Origin: Aotearoamyces nothofagi
Taxonomy: Eukaryota > Ascomycota > Leotiomycetes > Leotiales > Tympanidaceae
NCBI GenBank assembly: GCA_015345905.1
Contig: JADDTR010000002.1
Coordinates: forward strand, 558,001-622,000
Length of the DNA: 64,000 nucleotides
Direction: 5' to 3'
Of the stretch, positions 1-13,074 are shown in pieces. A program made the position numbers and the translations under genes. Positions within the stretch are counted from its first letter, which is position 1, and each line of letters opens with the position of its first letter. The notes beneath the pieces are model-generated. The model was not told the DNA's origin. It searched no databases and saw only the letters and a list, made by a program, of their open reading frames with translations.

Positions 1-902
1 TTCAGGACCAAAGTTTCAACATTGTTGACATTAAACCAGCAAATATGGAGGAGCTCACTGAAGTGATCACAGCCGCAGAATTCCATCCCCAGAGCTGCAA
101 CTGGTTTATGTATGCTAGTTCGAAGGGTACTATCAAACTTGCAGATATGCGAGAGAGTGCTCTCTGCGATCAGCATGCAAAACGTATGCACCGATTCCCT
201 CAATAGATGGTTCAAAGCTAATATGAAATTTTCAGAATTCGAACAAGAAGAAGACCCCTCCGCACGCTCGTTCTTCTCCGAAATAATATCCTCTATCTCA
301 GATGTACGATTTTCTTACGATGGACGCTACATCTTATCAAGAGACTACCTCACAGTGAAGATTTGGGATGTGAATATGGAGCGGCAACCCGTGAAGACGA
401 TACCTATCCATGAACATCTACGCCCTAGACTTTGTGACACATACGAGAATGATAGCATTTTTGATAAGTTCGAGGTTGTGTTCTCTGGAGATGCCAAGAA
501 CGTTATGACGGGTAGCTACAATAATAACTTCATGATCTATCCCTCGGATCCAGATAAGGAAGTTGAGGTTGTTCTTCAAGCCGATAAGTCGGCATTCAAA
601 GCCAAGAAGGTAGGAGTGCCAACGCCAATCAACTCCTCCACAAGCCCAACGGCAACAAATGGAAAGAAGGGTGGTTCAAGAGCAGGAAGTCCAGCCGCAG
701 GTGCAAGCGGACAAGGAGGAAGAATGAGAAAGGAGACAGACGCAGACCAGATTGATTTCAACAAGAAGATTTTGCACATGAGCTGGCATCCCTTTGAAGA
801 TAGCATTGCGATTGCAGCGACGAATAATGTAAGTCTCCATACAAACTGCCCTCGGATTCCAGCTGACACATATTACAGCTCTTCGTTTTCTCAGCATTGT
901 AG
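1..902 (+). CDS. cdc55: PP2A regulatory subunit B (B55 family), 3' part
   Basis: WD40-repeat B55 subunit that directs the PP2A catalytic/scaffold dimer to its substrates. The 5' end lies outside the window and the reading frame begins at base 3. Exons 3-183, 236-828 and 879-902. The visible protein shows the family sequences [36 protein letters not shown]-like [11 protein letters not shown] and VMTGSYNN. It ends in ATNNLFVFSAL, which fits the usual B55 C-terminus. Both introns are GT-AG (52 and 50 nt). Between the sixth and seventh blades there is a Ser/Gly/Lys-rich insert (about bases 590-740), as is common in fungal B55 proteins. The gene converges on the permease. Family assignment is firm; the symbol follows the yeast name. 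Confidence 0.93.
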
Positions 903-1947
903 AAAGTATTATGGGAAATGGGCATCTTGGTTGGGTCGTGTGGCGTTGAAGTGCGTGGTTGCCCGAAACATTTCTGAGATCTCATTGTCCTTGAGACGTT
1001 GTCTTCGAACTCCTGAACCAACTAGTTATGAGAAATGAGCATGAAGCATCGATGGTAGAATGGCAGGGCACGATGAGGTGGGCGATCATTGCTCAGCGTG
1101 TGCCGTAGAGATACACGGTTGAATAAAGTAGCCAGTGTTGACATATTGGCTGACTACTATACATCGCACATGCATCAAAGCACTTATAGCGTATATGCTC
1201 CCAAATCAGATATCTGCCAACCCATTAGGCTTGCTAAAATTTACAAACAAGTAAAATCTAGGCTATGCTACCATGTTATGTGATAAACTATGTGGTCCAC
1301 TTCAATTGGCTCGATGCAATCTAGAGAGCGTTCTCCCATTGCCCAGTTTAGTCCAGGCTCGTCTTTGTCTAATGCATATCATCATGATTGATGAGACTGA
1401 TGGGTTCTCTTAATCTTCTTCAAAGACACGCGGACCGCCACGTCTTGATCGCCCATTCTAAGGCATACCCCACAAGCACGAACCGAATCCCGACAGCCTA
1501 CTCTGGATTCCAGGCCAAGACCATCCACCCGTGCCCTCCAATCCGCGCCTCCAGAATCCCATTCTGGACATACGTCCTTCTCCTCCCCATCATCTCTCCA
1601 CATTCTCAACACCACCACAGATCCTCGCTGCCGGAAGACGAACGGTCCGGTACCTCCTCCTATGCCTACGCGCAAATCGTCTCTCTGGGCCTTTCTTCTG
1701 GAACTCGAATGTCGATGAGATGATGCCGCGAGGTGTGCTAGGAGCGGGATGGATGGGAATAAGAAGGCCTATGAGAGATGTAAGAGGTATAGTTGTATAT
1801 ATCATGAAACAGATAGAATCATAATATAGCATATAATATGAGTATCTAAGCGAAAACTTATATTGGTTGTTATATGTAGGTTCTATGTATTTTATCTGTA
1901 CTTATGATCTCATCTGAATTTCTCCTTTCGTTAGGCAGGCATATCGG
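903..1947. other. intergenic region between convergent genes
   Basis: Lies between the 3' ends of the PP2A subunit and permease genes and should hold both 3' UTRs. Open frames of about 100 codons occur on both strands near 1380-1830, but they overlap one another, match no family I know and have no splice structure. From about 1800 to 1900 the sequence is AT-rich. No RNA gene or repeat was seen. Confidence 0.6.
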
Positions 1948-3842
1948 TTAGTCTAGATGCTCAATAGAGTGTTTCTTTTTGAAACCCATCATTTCCAGGC
2001 ACTCTTGCCAGAAGCCTATTTGCCTATCCACCAGTGCAGCCTCGTATGCATCAATGACGGGGCGTTCCCAGACTAAGTCAGCCTCGTGTGGCTTGACGAC
2101 TTTAGACCGCTTGATCACTTTGAAGCCCACGTATAGTATTGGACAAACGAAGACCATGGTGTAGTATGAAAAGAAAGTTCCAATATCCCACCAGCCTGGG
2201 AGGAACGTCGAATATCCATACATGCAGACGGTGAAAGTCATAGATCCAAGTCCAAACCAGGCACAGTATGGCTGCCACCAGCCCTTATATGGAAGGTCGT
2301 CACGTGACATGCCTTGCGCTTTGAGAGCTCGGTGAAAGAACAGATATACTACGCACATCCCAATGTAGTCGATGATCTGGCCGGCTTCCGTTAGGTTAGC
2401 CAGCCATGTAATGACCTTGGCAGCGCCGTTGCCAATGGCGAGAAATGAAAGGAAGGGGAAAATCATCGTGACGCAGAAGCAGTAAATGGGAACTCCCTTC
2501 TTGGTGCATTTCTGTAGGAACTTGGGCGCATGTCCGTCGATGGCGAGAGCATAGAGGGTTCGCGAAGCGCAGTACACATAGGAGTTACCGGCTGAGAAAA
2601 TACTGGTGACGAGAAGAGCATTTGTTATATGAGGAAGAACTTCAATGCCCAGATTCTGCATAGCAATAACATAAGGTGATGCTGCACCAGTTCCGGATCC
2701 GCTAGCATCGCCAGACAATATTGCAATGAGCTTTGGGTCATTATATGGGATAACGATGCCACAGCAAAGCGCGCCGCCGATGAAGAAGATTCCGAATCGC
2801 CAATAGGTTGTCTTGAAGGCTGTCTTGAGGGTCTTGCGCGGATTGGACGCTTCACCGGCCATCATTGCAATGTATTCGGGGCCAACAATTGTAAATGCGG
2901 CTTGAAAGAGGGCGGCAAGAAAGCCTTCGAATTTGCCTAATTGGCCGACTGTAACGTATTCTGCAAATGCGCCAGGGTCACGCCAGTATCTGAATCCGTA
3001 TACATCATGTTTTGGATTACCTCCAACCACTAGAGCAAATAATTGTCAGCATGTACTAATTCTAGAATTTATTCATGGAAACGGGAGTAGCTGCTGGTAA
3101 ACTCGTTCGAGAGTGCTTGAACGCTTCTACTGCTATGAAGTTTCGCCCCGAAAGAATATTCAAGTGAAAGGGATTACTGACTGGTGATAAAGGTAAAGCA
3201 AAAAACGATGCCTATGAGGATGACCTTTCCACTCGAAAGCCAGAACTCACTCTCCCCGTACCATTTGACTGCGAAGAGATTAATGATGCTACAGCCTGTC
3301 AGTAGTTGAGCGCATGCAGACAACAGAAACACCTACGCATATAGAACGATGCAACCAGCACAGACAGCAGCTACGGGGATGTCATCTCTCCAAAAGGTCA
3401 GGACAAGATTAAGGGCCGCAATTTCCCATGGAATAAGTACAGCCTCATAGAGAAAGAAGTTCCAGCCAAGCATAAAGCCAAAGGCTTCGTCGACCCATTG
3501 GGTGCCCATGCGAATCCAAGCACCACTGACAGGCATGAAAATGGACATCTCAGCCATGCAGTTGTTTACGGCACCGAGAAAGACACTATAGATAATGAAG
3601 GCAATAAATAGACTGCCAGGACCACCTTCGATGAGGCCATAGCCGATGCTAACGAAGAGAGCCGTGCCAATTGAGCCTCCAATGGCCACCATCTGGATCT
3701 GCCGGCCACTGAGTCTTCGCTTGAGGCCGTCGACATTCTCAACGAGACCAGCATGATAGCTGACGCTGTCATATGCTTCAGAGTTGGCAGTCTTTTCGGC
3801 GCCCGACTCGTAGGCGGGAGGCTCGTTCTTGATAGTATCCAT
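1948..3842 (-). CDS. amino-acid permease (YAT/APC family)
   Basis: Plasma-membrane proton-coupled amino-acid permease. Three exons (3842-3337, 3288-3182, 3029-1948) give 564 aa, the usual length for the family. The first membrane segment is preceded by the hallmark RRLSGRQIQMVAIGGSIGT. A polar N-terminal tail of about 60 residues and a C-terminal polar tail flank roughly 12 hydrophobic segments. The sequence GFRYWRDPGAFAEY and the Glu in GPEYIAMMAGEASNPRKTL are typical of YAT permeases and somewhat resemble the Dip5 dicarboxylic amino-acid carriers; the substrate cannot be fixed. An upstream in-frame Met (3941) would add a hydrophobic leader-like stretch that is more likely 5' UTR. The 3337/3288 junction restores LYA-IINLFAVKWYGE. 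The second intron is long (152 nt). Confidence 0.9.
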
Positions 3843-6575
3843 AGTAGAGGTTGTAGCCAAGCTGCGGAGGAAAGGAAAGAAGAGGGAGAGAAGAGTAGAA
3901 GAGTAGAATACGAGGACAGAGAAGGAGAAGGCCAGGCCCAAGGGTCGGGGAATGCCTACTGCTTATACAGAGTGACACCAATAGATCAAGATCCACGGCC
4001 CAGCTGGACGGGGACCGCCCGGTACGATCATTGCCCCCCTCGCCTAGAAGATTTTCAGTGCGTGGATTATCTTTGCCTCCGGTCTCACACAACAGGCGCG
4101 GCTGGCTGCCGGAGACGCCGCAGACACTGCAGTGCCTAGATAGGCTAGATACCCCGTGATCCAGGACGCAGAGAGCCTTCAGGTGCAGCCGCCTCAACTT
4201 CGACGAAACAGGACAAAAAGTGCCGGGCTGCCCAGCCAGATCCCAGCCGTTCCCTGCAGATAAGAGAGACCTGCACTCCCCCCGGGCCCTACCTTGCCTG
4301 AGGCTCCTGCTGCCGAGATAGCGTATGGAGGAGAGAGCTTCGGCGAGAGATAGCGCCCTGCTAGGCGTGCGGTGGGGGACGACTGGCCTTGGCCCTCCCC
4401 GTGTCTGTCTCTGTCTGGTAGCGATAAGAAACTCGGGCTCCCCGCTGTCCCCTCGGCCCACCTCCCCGCTGCCCCGTCACGCCAGTCTTGCCAGTCCTGC
4501 CAGTCCTGCCAGTCCTTCCCGTCCGGACTTCTCAGGATCCCCTCAAGCCATGTCACGTGCTGCAGTTCTGTCTACCACCGTGTTGGCAGCTGGCAAGGAC
4601 GTCATCCTGGCCGTGCCGTCTGTGGCCCCGGCTTCTTCTGCCTTCCTCTAATTGGTCTTGATTTCCGGGTGAGTTATGAGGTTGCAAGTCTTATCTTTCT
4701 TATCTCCCTTATCTCTGTCGGGAATACCATCTTGATTCTAGGATATGCGATGCAGGGAACAGTAGAGCGGGGGTCTGTCTCGCTAACTCTTCTGGTACGG
4801 TACGAGGTGTCCCTGTGCCCTGAGGGGGAAACAGAGGATGTCGAATGCTTTTTCGCATGTCGTAGACGCTGGAATAGCGGATTAGGATCCCCAGGAGGCC
4901 AGAAGATCTAGAGCTTATCGTAACAAGAAATAAAACGCTTCTATGTCTTGCCATTGAGAGATTTCCAGTGTCTTATTCGATCTTTCTTATTGAAAGTAGG
5001 ACGACCTTCTTCGTATTCTTCTGAAAGCATTCGATAGAATTGAGCTCGTTGGCTAAGATCAGCATAAGCACTAATATAGAGGATTGAGATACGCGTCGAA
5101 TGCATGTGGAAGTAGAACTCGACTACTGGAGGCTGAAGGTATATGAATCTATTAATTCTCGGGCCTCCAGATATTGGCTGGTTCTATAGAGATATAATCA
5201 GGTGAAGATGTAGGGTCCTGGGCATCTCGATGATGTAAGAACGGTAAATTATTCCCGAGACAAGGATTTTAACATAATATAATTTACTTTTCTAATCGAC
5301 CTTTCCGTTTGAAGAAAATGTATAAAAAATATTAATTCGCGGATGGCATCAACTTATCAAGTCAAGATCCTTATCCGGACCAAACTGCACTGCACTACAA
5401 GTACAAGCATGCACCTGTACCTATCCCGGCTTTCAATTTCCCCAGCATCGCAGAATGCATATATGCGGTGCGGGATGGCATATCCGGATAATCAGGTACC
5501 ATCAGAATTCAGAAGGCAATGCTGGTACGGAAATGCATAGATACCTTAGGTGCTTTGTACGGTCGATTGATCAGTTAAGATTCTGCCACTGCTGGCAACA
5601 CTCGGCCCTATTTTGTGCTTGGTTCGATGGAGTAGCTATGGCGGATGTCTGATAAGGTATGCCGGGCACCTGTCGTTGAAGTACATTGGCTAGCTAGCAC
5701 TTAACTGAGGATCCTATTGGAACGTTGCTTGTTTTTCTACCCTACCTTGGGGCATTGGCGTGGGCGACCGAAACGAGTCGTCGTTTGTGCCTTCTGTGTG
5801 GCATTTCCACATTTGGAACTTCCCGGTTGCAACTGGGCTTATAACACTGGGATACTGTGTTCCTTACATACAGTACTCATACGCTTACATACCTCAAAGT
5901 TTCATCACGTGAAGATATCTAGCAATACTGCATCAGAATGATGCTGTCGTCTTCTTTGGGCTGTGGAGCCGCACGCCAGATGTTTCATCTACAACTGGTG
6001 GTTTTCGCATTCTTTCCCTATTATTACCTTAGCTCGAATTAAGAGACACAGGCATTGTCATGCCGAGCATCGCCCGCCGGGTACCTTTCAGAACCTTGTC
6101 CTGACAACGCCACGGATATAAATGCCGGATGGTATAGGAATTCACACCAGTCTCCCTACGTCTGTGAAGAGTACGGCCTTTTATTTTCCGAGCGATTCAG
6201 CTCTGAGTAGACACAAGGCATATTGCACTTTGAAATAGCAAGTGAGCAACGTCGGTTCTTGATAGACATTCACACGTTGTGGCCTGAGGCTGCACATTAT
6301 TTTTAGCTTTATGTAATTAACGGAGCGCAGAGCGAGGCCAGGTATAGCAAAGCACGATGGCATGCTCGTGAGACTTTGGCCAATTATTACGAATGGAAAC
6401 ACCTGCTACAATTGCAAACCCTATTTCTGTACCCACCCTGTCACTCCTTCCTAAGCTGTGCGAGTGAATACTGTGAAGTAAGTGTTATGCTGTTGCTTTC
6501 TCCATCTTTCTTCATCCCAGAGGAACATCCCCAATCTGTGCGACTACGGGAATTGGGAGCGGCCCACCGGAAATC
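3843..6575. other. long divergent promoter region, no gene seen
   Basis: A 2.7-kb gap between the divergent permease and nucleotide-sugar transporter genes. Bases 4000-4650 are GC-rich and low in complexity. Bases 5000-5400 are AT-rich. Overlapping open frames near 4200-4900 lack any family sequence and appear on both strands at once, a sign of composition rather than coding. Confidence 0.55.
4481..4516. repeat. 9-bp tandem repeat, 4 copies
   Basis: Four consecutive copies of GCCAGTCCT (first copy GCCAGTCTT) in the GC-rich part of the permease upstream region. Confidence 0.9.
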
Positions 6576-8102
6576 ATGGCTAGGAAGAAACCGGCTGATC
6601 ACAATAGGACGTCGTTAAGCTCTATGCCCGGCCAATATACGCCTCGACGACGCTCTGCTTTGCGAGAAATACAATCATCTTCGGCCGATGGCGAGGGTCT
6701 TCACAAGGTGATCAACGCGGGGCCTTCCCTCGAGAAAGCAGAGATGTATGGCATAGATAACGAAAGGCCTACTTCTCGAAGAATCATGGGTCTGATAGGA
6801 CATGTATTTATGGAAACGATACCGCAATGGCTGGCAATCGGGGTCATGCTGGGTCTCATATTCGGCGGGTGTTGTTCGAATGTGAGTGAAGCACCCCAAT
6901 CCCAGGACTACTTCTACTGGGATATACTCATAGGTGATTAGGTTTTTGCTCTAGAAGCCATTATAAAGTGAGTCCTGGCCTGGTTATCCTACTCAAAGTG
7001 CCCCACGCTGATTGTTCTCAGGCCCCATCCAGATAGCGGTATGTTCTATAGAATTATCGAGCCAATGTATCTGCTAATGAACTTAGGTACTCTCCTCACA
7101 TTTGTTCAGTTCATATTCGTAGCGACCACGGGCTATGTATCCCAATTCGATACGAATCGACCACCGCTGTTCCTTAAGCCAAACCGTGTACCGATTCGAC
7201 GCTGGCTTATAAACATTACTCTATTCTTCACGATTAACGTATTAAATAACCTGGCGTTCAGCTACAATATCTCCGTTCCTATACATATAATACTACGATC
7301 AGGGGGAAGTATAACCACAATTGCGGCTGGTTATCTGTTTGGAAAGCGCTTTTCTCGCCTCCAAATTATCTCTGTTCTTCTCCTCACTGTGGGCGTTATC
7401 ATTGCCGCATGGTCAGATGCAAAGTCGAAGAGGGTGGGTTGATTCGGAAACCATTCAAGTTAATGACGCTGATTTTATTAGGAGCCAACTACGGATACGA
7501 AGCAAGGACTACCATCATTCAGCACAGGCCTTATTATCCTCTTCGTTGCGCAAGTGCTCTCTGCCATTATGGGATTGTATACCGAAGATACATATAGAGA
7601 ATACGGCCCGCATTGGAAAGAGAACCTGTTTTACTCGCATGCACTCTCACTACCGCTTTTTATACCATTCATGCCATCCATGGCAAAGCAGTTTCTACGT
7701 CTGGCAGATTCGGCACCACTTAGTCTGCCATTTACGAAGTCAGTATCGTTGGAAGACTTTCCGGTAGGATTGCAAAGTGGAATTAGCAGCATACGTATCC
7801 CGAGCCAGCTTGCGTACCTTGCTGTCAGTGTATTGACCCAATATGCATGTATTCGCGGAGTCAACCTGTTAGCTTCAAAGTCTTCGGCCTTGACAGTAAC
7901 GATAGTCCTCAATGTTCGCAAATTGATCAGCTTACTCTTAAGCATTTGGCTCTTTGGAAACAGGCTGTCGCCAGGGACACTTGTTGGTGCATTTATAGTG
8001 TTTGGGGCTGGAGGAATGTACTCCTTAGATGGCTCAAAAAGCTTGGGAAGGCCAAGGCATAGAGCGCCCAGTGCGTCGAATAATGGGAAGGTTGGACAAT
8101 GA
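6576..8102 (+). CDS. UAA-family nucleotide-sugar transporter (Yea4-like)
   Basis: Golgi/ER nucleotide-sugar carrier of the UAA (SLC35B-like) family, probably for UDP-GlcNAc or UDP-xylose. Five exons (6576-6881, 6942-6967, 7022-7038, 7087-7433, 7482-8102) give 438 aa. Exons 2 and 3 are only 26 and 17 nt, yet joining them yields the family block FGGCCSN-VFALEAIIK-PHPDSG-TLLTFVQF. Other conserved stretches are NNLAFSYNISVPIHIILRSGG, cut here to its core NNLAFSYNISVP, then QVLSAIMGLYTEDTY and LNVRKLISLLLSIWLFGN. About ten hydrophobic segments follow a polar N-terminus of some 70 residues, which is longer than in yeast Yea4. The last intron (7434-7481) is fixed by TGLIILFVAQVLSAIMG continuing in frame. 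Confidence 0.9.
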
Positions 8103-8793
8103 TTATAGAGCCTCAGTGGTGTACGGGAACAAAAGCGAGTCGACATGAATGTAGACTTGTGACAGCGTTATTGTATCGCTGGACTTCCAGCTGGTGTTAG
8201 CAGACAAGTAGCCGTCTTGTACAAAGTCGAAGCACAGGAAGGAATGCTGAGATGTGAAGAATGGCCCACTCCCTGTAGATTGCTGAAGCACAGACTACCC
8301 ACAGACTGCCAAGGACTCGGGCAGCGTCCAGCCGCATAAGTCTTTCATGGGGGATGGTTTCTATTAAGATGTAAATTAGAGCTCTTCTGCCATCCATCAT
8401 GGGTTTAAGTACCGGAGCCCTGCGAAGCTTTTCAACGACGGAAACTAAGGTAAGGTACGGACATCATGTGCCTCCCAGCCTTACCTTAGCGTAAGGGTCC
8501 GAGTAGTGTTAAAAACTGGTGTTGCTGCAGATTATGGCGCTGAAGCCTTGCAAGACCCGCTAAAGCAGAGTCCGCGACCGCTGACTGGCCCCGGAACATC
8601 GCAAGGCTCCGTCCGATAAATGCAGTTCTTTTCTGACACTTGGTATCTGGCGATTCGAGCTTATGACACTAATAATCCCGTTAACGTGACTCAATACTGT
8701 CTCCTGTTATATAGATCGATGTATGACAACCACATGTAACTACCATACTGCCAAATAAATAATTGGGCCACATTCAGATCTTGAGCTATCAAG
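8103..8793. other. intergenic, promoter of AMP deaminase gene
   Basis: Holds the 3' end of the transporter transcript and the upstream region of the AMP deaminase gene. The only structure seen is the 11-bp inverted repeat listed separately. Confidence 0.55.
8445..8489. repeat. perfect 11-bp inverted repeat
   Basis: CTAAGGTAAGG at 8445-8455 and its exact reverse complement CCTTACCTTAG at 8479-8489, separated by 23 nt. It sits about 305 nt upstream of the AMP deaminase start. It could be a dyad binding site or an RNA/DNA hairpin; function is inferred only. Confidence 0.8.
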
Positions 8794-11700
8794 ATGCCAT
8801 CAGGTACGCTCCAGCGCCCAGCCACCTGCTATGCATCTTAATATGGTGTTTGAGCCTTTGTAGCTGATAAGTCTGATGTGGCCATAGGATGTATATCTCG
8901 CGGAGACGAATCCCTGTCGAATTCGCCCCGATTGGGGCCATCACTGCCTGCTTCCGATGACCCTGCTTCTGATGGGGAAGAGCTCTATCCTCACGAGGGT
9001 GGCGATGGCGCAGACTTGGAAGGGGTTGATGACGACCCAATGCTCCCCGACGCAGCCAGAGGGGGGGCAGAGTCGGTGACTCCAGGTGATAGCACACCCT
9101 CATCTGAGGCGCAGGAAGGGATGCTTGCTCGCGATATGCAGAGGAAGACAGCATATTACGACTACGCTGCGGAAAAGGAAATGAGCCAGGCTGATGCGAA
9201 ACTATTCTATCAACGCAGCCAGAAAGATGCCCAGAGAACTGGGAGCAGCAATTACGGTTCTTCGTATTCCCCGCAAACAAGTCCAGTCCTACGAGCGAGA
9301 ACCTTTTCAAACCTTAATAATATGGACCAAGGGGACGTGAGGAGGTCAGACAGCATGCATTCAGTACATAGTGGCTTAAGCATGCCTCAGCAGTCAGTCA
9401 AATCCCAATTCATTGATACTCAATTATACTGACGAATAGCAGGCCCAGCAAATACAGAGCAGCATACCCAACAGGCCTTGCGAATCTCGAAAAATCCCCC
9501 GAGAGCAATATTGTCCAGGAACCTTCGGCGGGTGGCATTGAAAAACAGGACTCGACATTGACCCAGCATCAGGAAGCATTGCTCCAAGCTGATGCAGAAG
9601 CCAGAGCTCATGCTGCGCATCCTAGCCTTCCCCACGAAGCAAAGCCTTTGTTAGAAACTGAAGGTCTTCATGGCGCGGGCGCTGGTATCGGGGTCGGCAG
9701 CGGTGTTGGAGGATTTGCTGCAGGCGATGCGAGCATTACTTCCGAGCTCGGCACAATCTACAAGAACATACAAAAAATCTTAGATTTTCGACATAAATAC
9801 ATGCGCCTATCGTTGCAGGGACCAGGCGATAATCCAAAAGATGACCCAAGTTGGAATATATACCCCCCTCACCCGGAGCCTGCTTGGGATGAAGAGAGGG
9901 GGCGAGCTGGAACCATGGCCACTAACAGCCTCAATAACAGCTTGACAAGTAGCATGGTCCTACCACCAGACGGGGCCCATTCGAGAGGGGTCGAGAACGT
10001 TCTCATAAACTCGAGTGGGCATGGCCCTCACACCCATAACAGTGCCCATGCTTCTAAGTCATTTCGTCAAAAGCGAAAGCCAGGGCAAGATATAGGAGAC
10101 GATTTCAATATATCAGATCTGTTTCCTCTCCCAGAAGCTGGCGAAATGACGTTTCGACTCGACGAAAATAGTGTCTACCAAGTGTATGAAAACTCCAAGG
10201 CAGACGAAGCGGAACAGCCGGTCATCAGCATACCCACTATCCGTGAGTTCTATATGGACCTAGAAGAAGTTTTGAGCATCTCGTCAGATGGTCCCAGCAA
10301 AAGCTTTGCTTTTCGACGATTGCAGTATCTTGAAGGCAAGTTCAACCTTTACGTTTTGCTTAACGAGTATCAAGAAATGGCCGACAGTAAGCGCGTGCCA
10401 CATCGAGACTTCTACAATGTTAGAAAGGTCGATACTCACGTTCATCACTCTGCCTGCATGAACCAAAAGCATCTATTGCGGTTCATCAAGAGTAAGATGA
10501 AGAAGTGTCCAGATGAAATTGTCATGTTCAGAGACGGCAAGCATTTGACACTCGAAGAAGTATTTCACAGTATCAACTTGACAGCGTATGACCTTAGCAT
10601 TGACACGCTGGATATGCATGCTCATACTGATTCTTTTCACCGATTCGACAAGTTCAATCTTAAATATAACCCTGTTGGCGAATCTCGCCTACGCACGATA
10701 TTTTTGAAGACCGATAATTTCATTAATGGTAGATATCTAGCAGAGATTACAAAGGAAGTCATCTCGGATCTTGAATCTAGTAAATATCAGATGGCCGAAT
10801 GGCGAATATCGATCTATGGCCGCACAATTGACGAGTGGGATAAGCTAGCCGCTTGGGTTGTAGACAACAAGCTCTACTCGCCCAATGTTCGATGGCTCGT
10901 TCAAATTCCAAGGCTTTTTGACGTTTATAAATCAACTGGCTTGATGGAAAATTTTGAGCAGGTCATCATTAACGTCTTTAAACCTCTCTTTGAGGTGACG
11001 AAGGATCCCTCCAGTCATCCGAAGCTCCACATATTCCTCCAAAGAGTCATCGGTTTTGATAGTGTAGATGATGAGAGTAAAGCTGAGCGCAGACTGTTCA
11101 GAAAATTCCCGGTGCCAAAGGTATGGGACTCTAAGCAGAACCCACCTTACTCGTACTGGATCTATTATCTGTTTGCCAATATCTCCTCTCTAAATGTCAT
11201 GCGAAAGCAACGAGGCTTCAACACTTTCGTCCTTCGACCACATTGCGGCGAGGCTGGCGATACGGATCATTTGGCTGCAGCTGTGTTGTGCTGCCATAGT
11301 ATCAGCCATGGTCTGTTATTGCGAAAAGTGCCACTATTACAGTACATCTTCTACTTGGAACAAATTGGGGTTGCTATGTCACCCCTGAGCAACAATGCGC
11401 TCTTTTTAGCGTATGAGCGAAACCCATTCTTGCAGTACTTCAAGAGAGGACTCAATGTCTCCCTATCAACGGACGATCCATTGCAGTTTGCTTTCACAAA
11501 GGAGCCTCTGATAGAAGAATACTCGGTTGCAGCTCAAATCTATAAACTCAACGCTGTCGACATGTGTGAGCTAGCGAAACATTCCGTCAAGCAGAGTGGA
11601 TTCGAATATGTGGTTAAGCAGCGATGGCTAGGCGGCAATTTTCATCTACCAGGCGTGAAGGGGAATGATATGGCGAAAACCAATGTACCGAACATTCGTG

Positions 11701-12340
11701 AAGGCTTTAGGCACGAAACTTTACTGCAAGAATTGGCAATGTAAGTCAACTTCCTTCTGCTCTCTCGGTTAGAATCTCTCTTATCAGTTCTAGGATTGAT
11801 CGTTACACGTCGTTTGCCACGCCTACTCCAGAGGACTCCACACAACAAACCCCAACAGAACATAATCCGTACCAGCTACACCAAGATCTGACATCACCTA
11901 ACTCGTCTATCAAGACGAATCTCACCGCTCACGTGGCCGCCTTTGATCCAGCTAAACAGCCATACTCACCTTTCCCAGCACAGGCTGCACGTGTGCCATA
12001 TCAGCACCAAACGACCGAACCTTCTGTTACCAACCCCGGAAAGTCTGCCCTATCAGGTGATGCCGCATCAACTCAACAGGTTGCCTCAACTGCAAGCACA
12101 GGTAGCTTTCCCCGAGAAAGTTCATGGCCCGTGGATGGTCTTGGTAATCTCCGCCACATCTCAGGTAGTGAGCCGAGGATCTTTCCAGGCATTGTTAGTA
12201 GGTCACAAAGGAGAGATAGTCTTCCACAACGAACGAAAAGTGGATCTGAGTATGATGATCAAGCAGCAACAACTTCTAGGGGAGCTAGAGGCGGGAGTAG
12301 CCAGGTAGTTACCGAGGGGTTGGATGAGTACCAAGAATGA
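8794..12340 (+). CDS. amd1: AMP deaminase
   Basis: Converts AMP to IMP and ammonia in the cytosol (purine nucleotide cycle). Four exons (8794-8803, 8888-9392, 9443-11740, 11794-12340) give 1119 aa. The first exon codes only for MPS plus one base. The catalytic half carries the family sequences [20 protein letters not shown] (metal-binding His-x-His), [29 protein letters not shown] and the signature [13 protein letters not shown]. The N-terminal ~400 residues are acidic, Ser-rich and poorly conserved, as in yeast Amd1. The C-terminal ~180 residues are low in complexity and may be disordered. Junction 9392/9443 (donor GTCAGT) gives [16 protein letters not shown]. The tiny first exon is the least certain part. 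Confidence 0.93.
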
Positions 12341-13074
12341 AGCGGCGAAGACGATGAAGAGATAGGTAGATTAAACGAGTAAATGAAATGCGAGCTTAGA
12401 GGGAAGTTGACACGCTGTCCAACAGGAAGGATGGACTCGGCACAAACATGTAGGAACTATCATATATAGAATCTATGGCTTGGTGTGAATTCCTAAGTAA
12501 TGTGTATCGATTAACAATATGACTAGCAGAGCTTAGGTTATACTTGTAAAAGTTATGGCTTGTATATTGCCTTTGGATTTCAGAGTTCTTACCACGTCCC
12601 TGATTATATGGCTTGTACTCTAGGATTCGAGAAAGTTTTATAAGCCAAAAATACTAGCTGCCCACACGAACCTGTATTAAACCTTTATATGCTTGCATCT
12701 CAGAGCTTCTATAAAATAGTCCACACAATACAAAAACATGCGTCTTTATAGGAATTGCTTTTGGTAACGCGTCGAAAGAATGACTTGAATTTTCGTTAAA
12801 TCCCTTAACGCATTCAGGGGGTGTAGATCTCAAAAATAAATCTTATCGAAATCTCCGCACAGACCGCACCTACCCCAGACAACGCGACTAGTGCGTGTGT
12901 CCTTAAGAAATTTGGCGTTGAGGATTGTCACTCATCTGCTGGATTTATTTACTTCTAACAGAGAATAGACTGTGTGTATTGCTCCTGAGCAGCTTCAGTG
13001 TTCGTATGCGCACGATTTTAATCCGCTGAACGAGCGCAATTGATCCTAGGAAGCCCCCCCCAACGGAAGGCACA
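12341..13074. other. intergenic
   Basis: AT-rich 3' flank of the AMP deaminase gene, then the upstream region of the ELMO gene. A C-run lies just before that gene's start. No gene or repeat seen. Confidence 0.55.

Noticed and set aside
1382-1832. Overlapping ~100-codon frames after the PP2A gene
   Set aside because: Frames of similar length occur on both strands over the same bases and match no family; composition explains them.
3753-4911. Long frames upstream of the permease
   Set aside because: GC-rich low-complexity DNA open on both strands; encoded residues follow the 9-bp repeat and have no family match.
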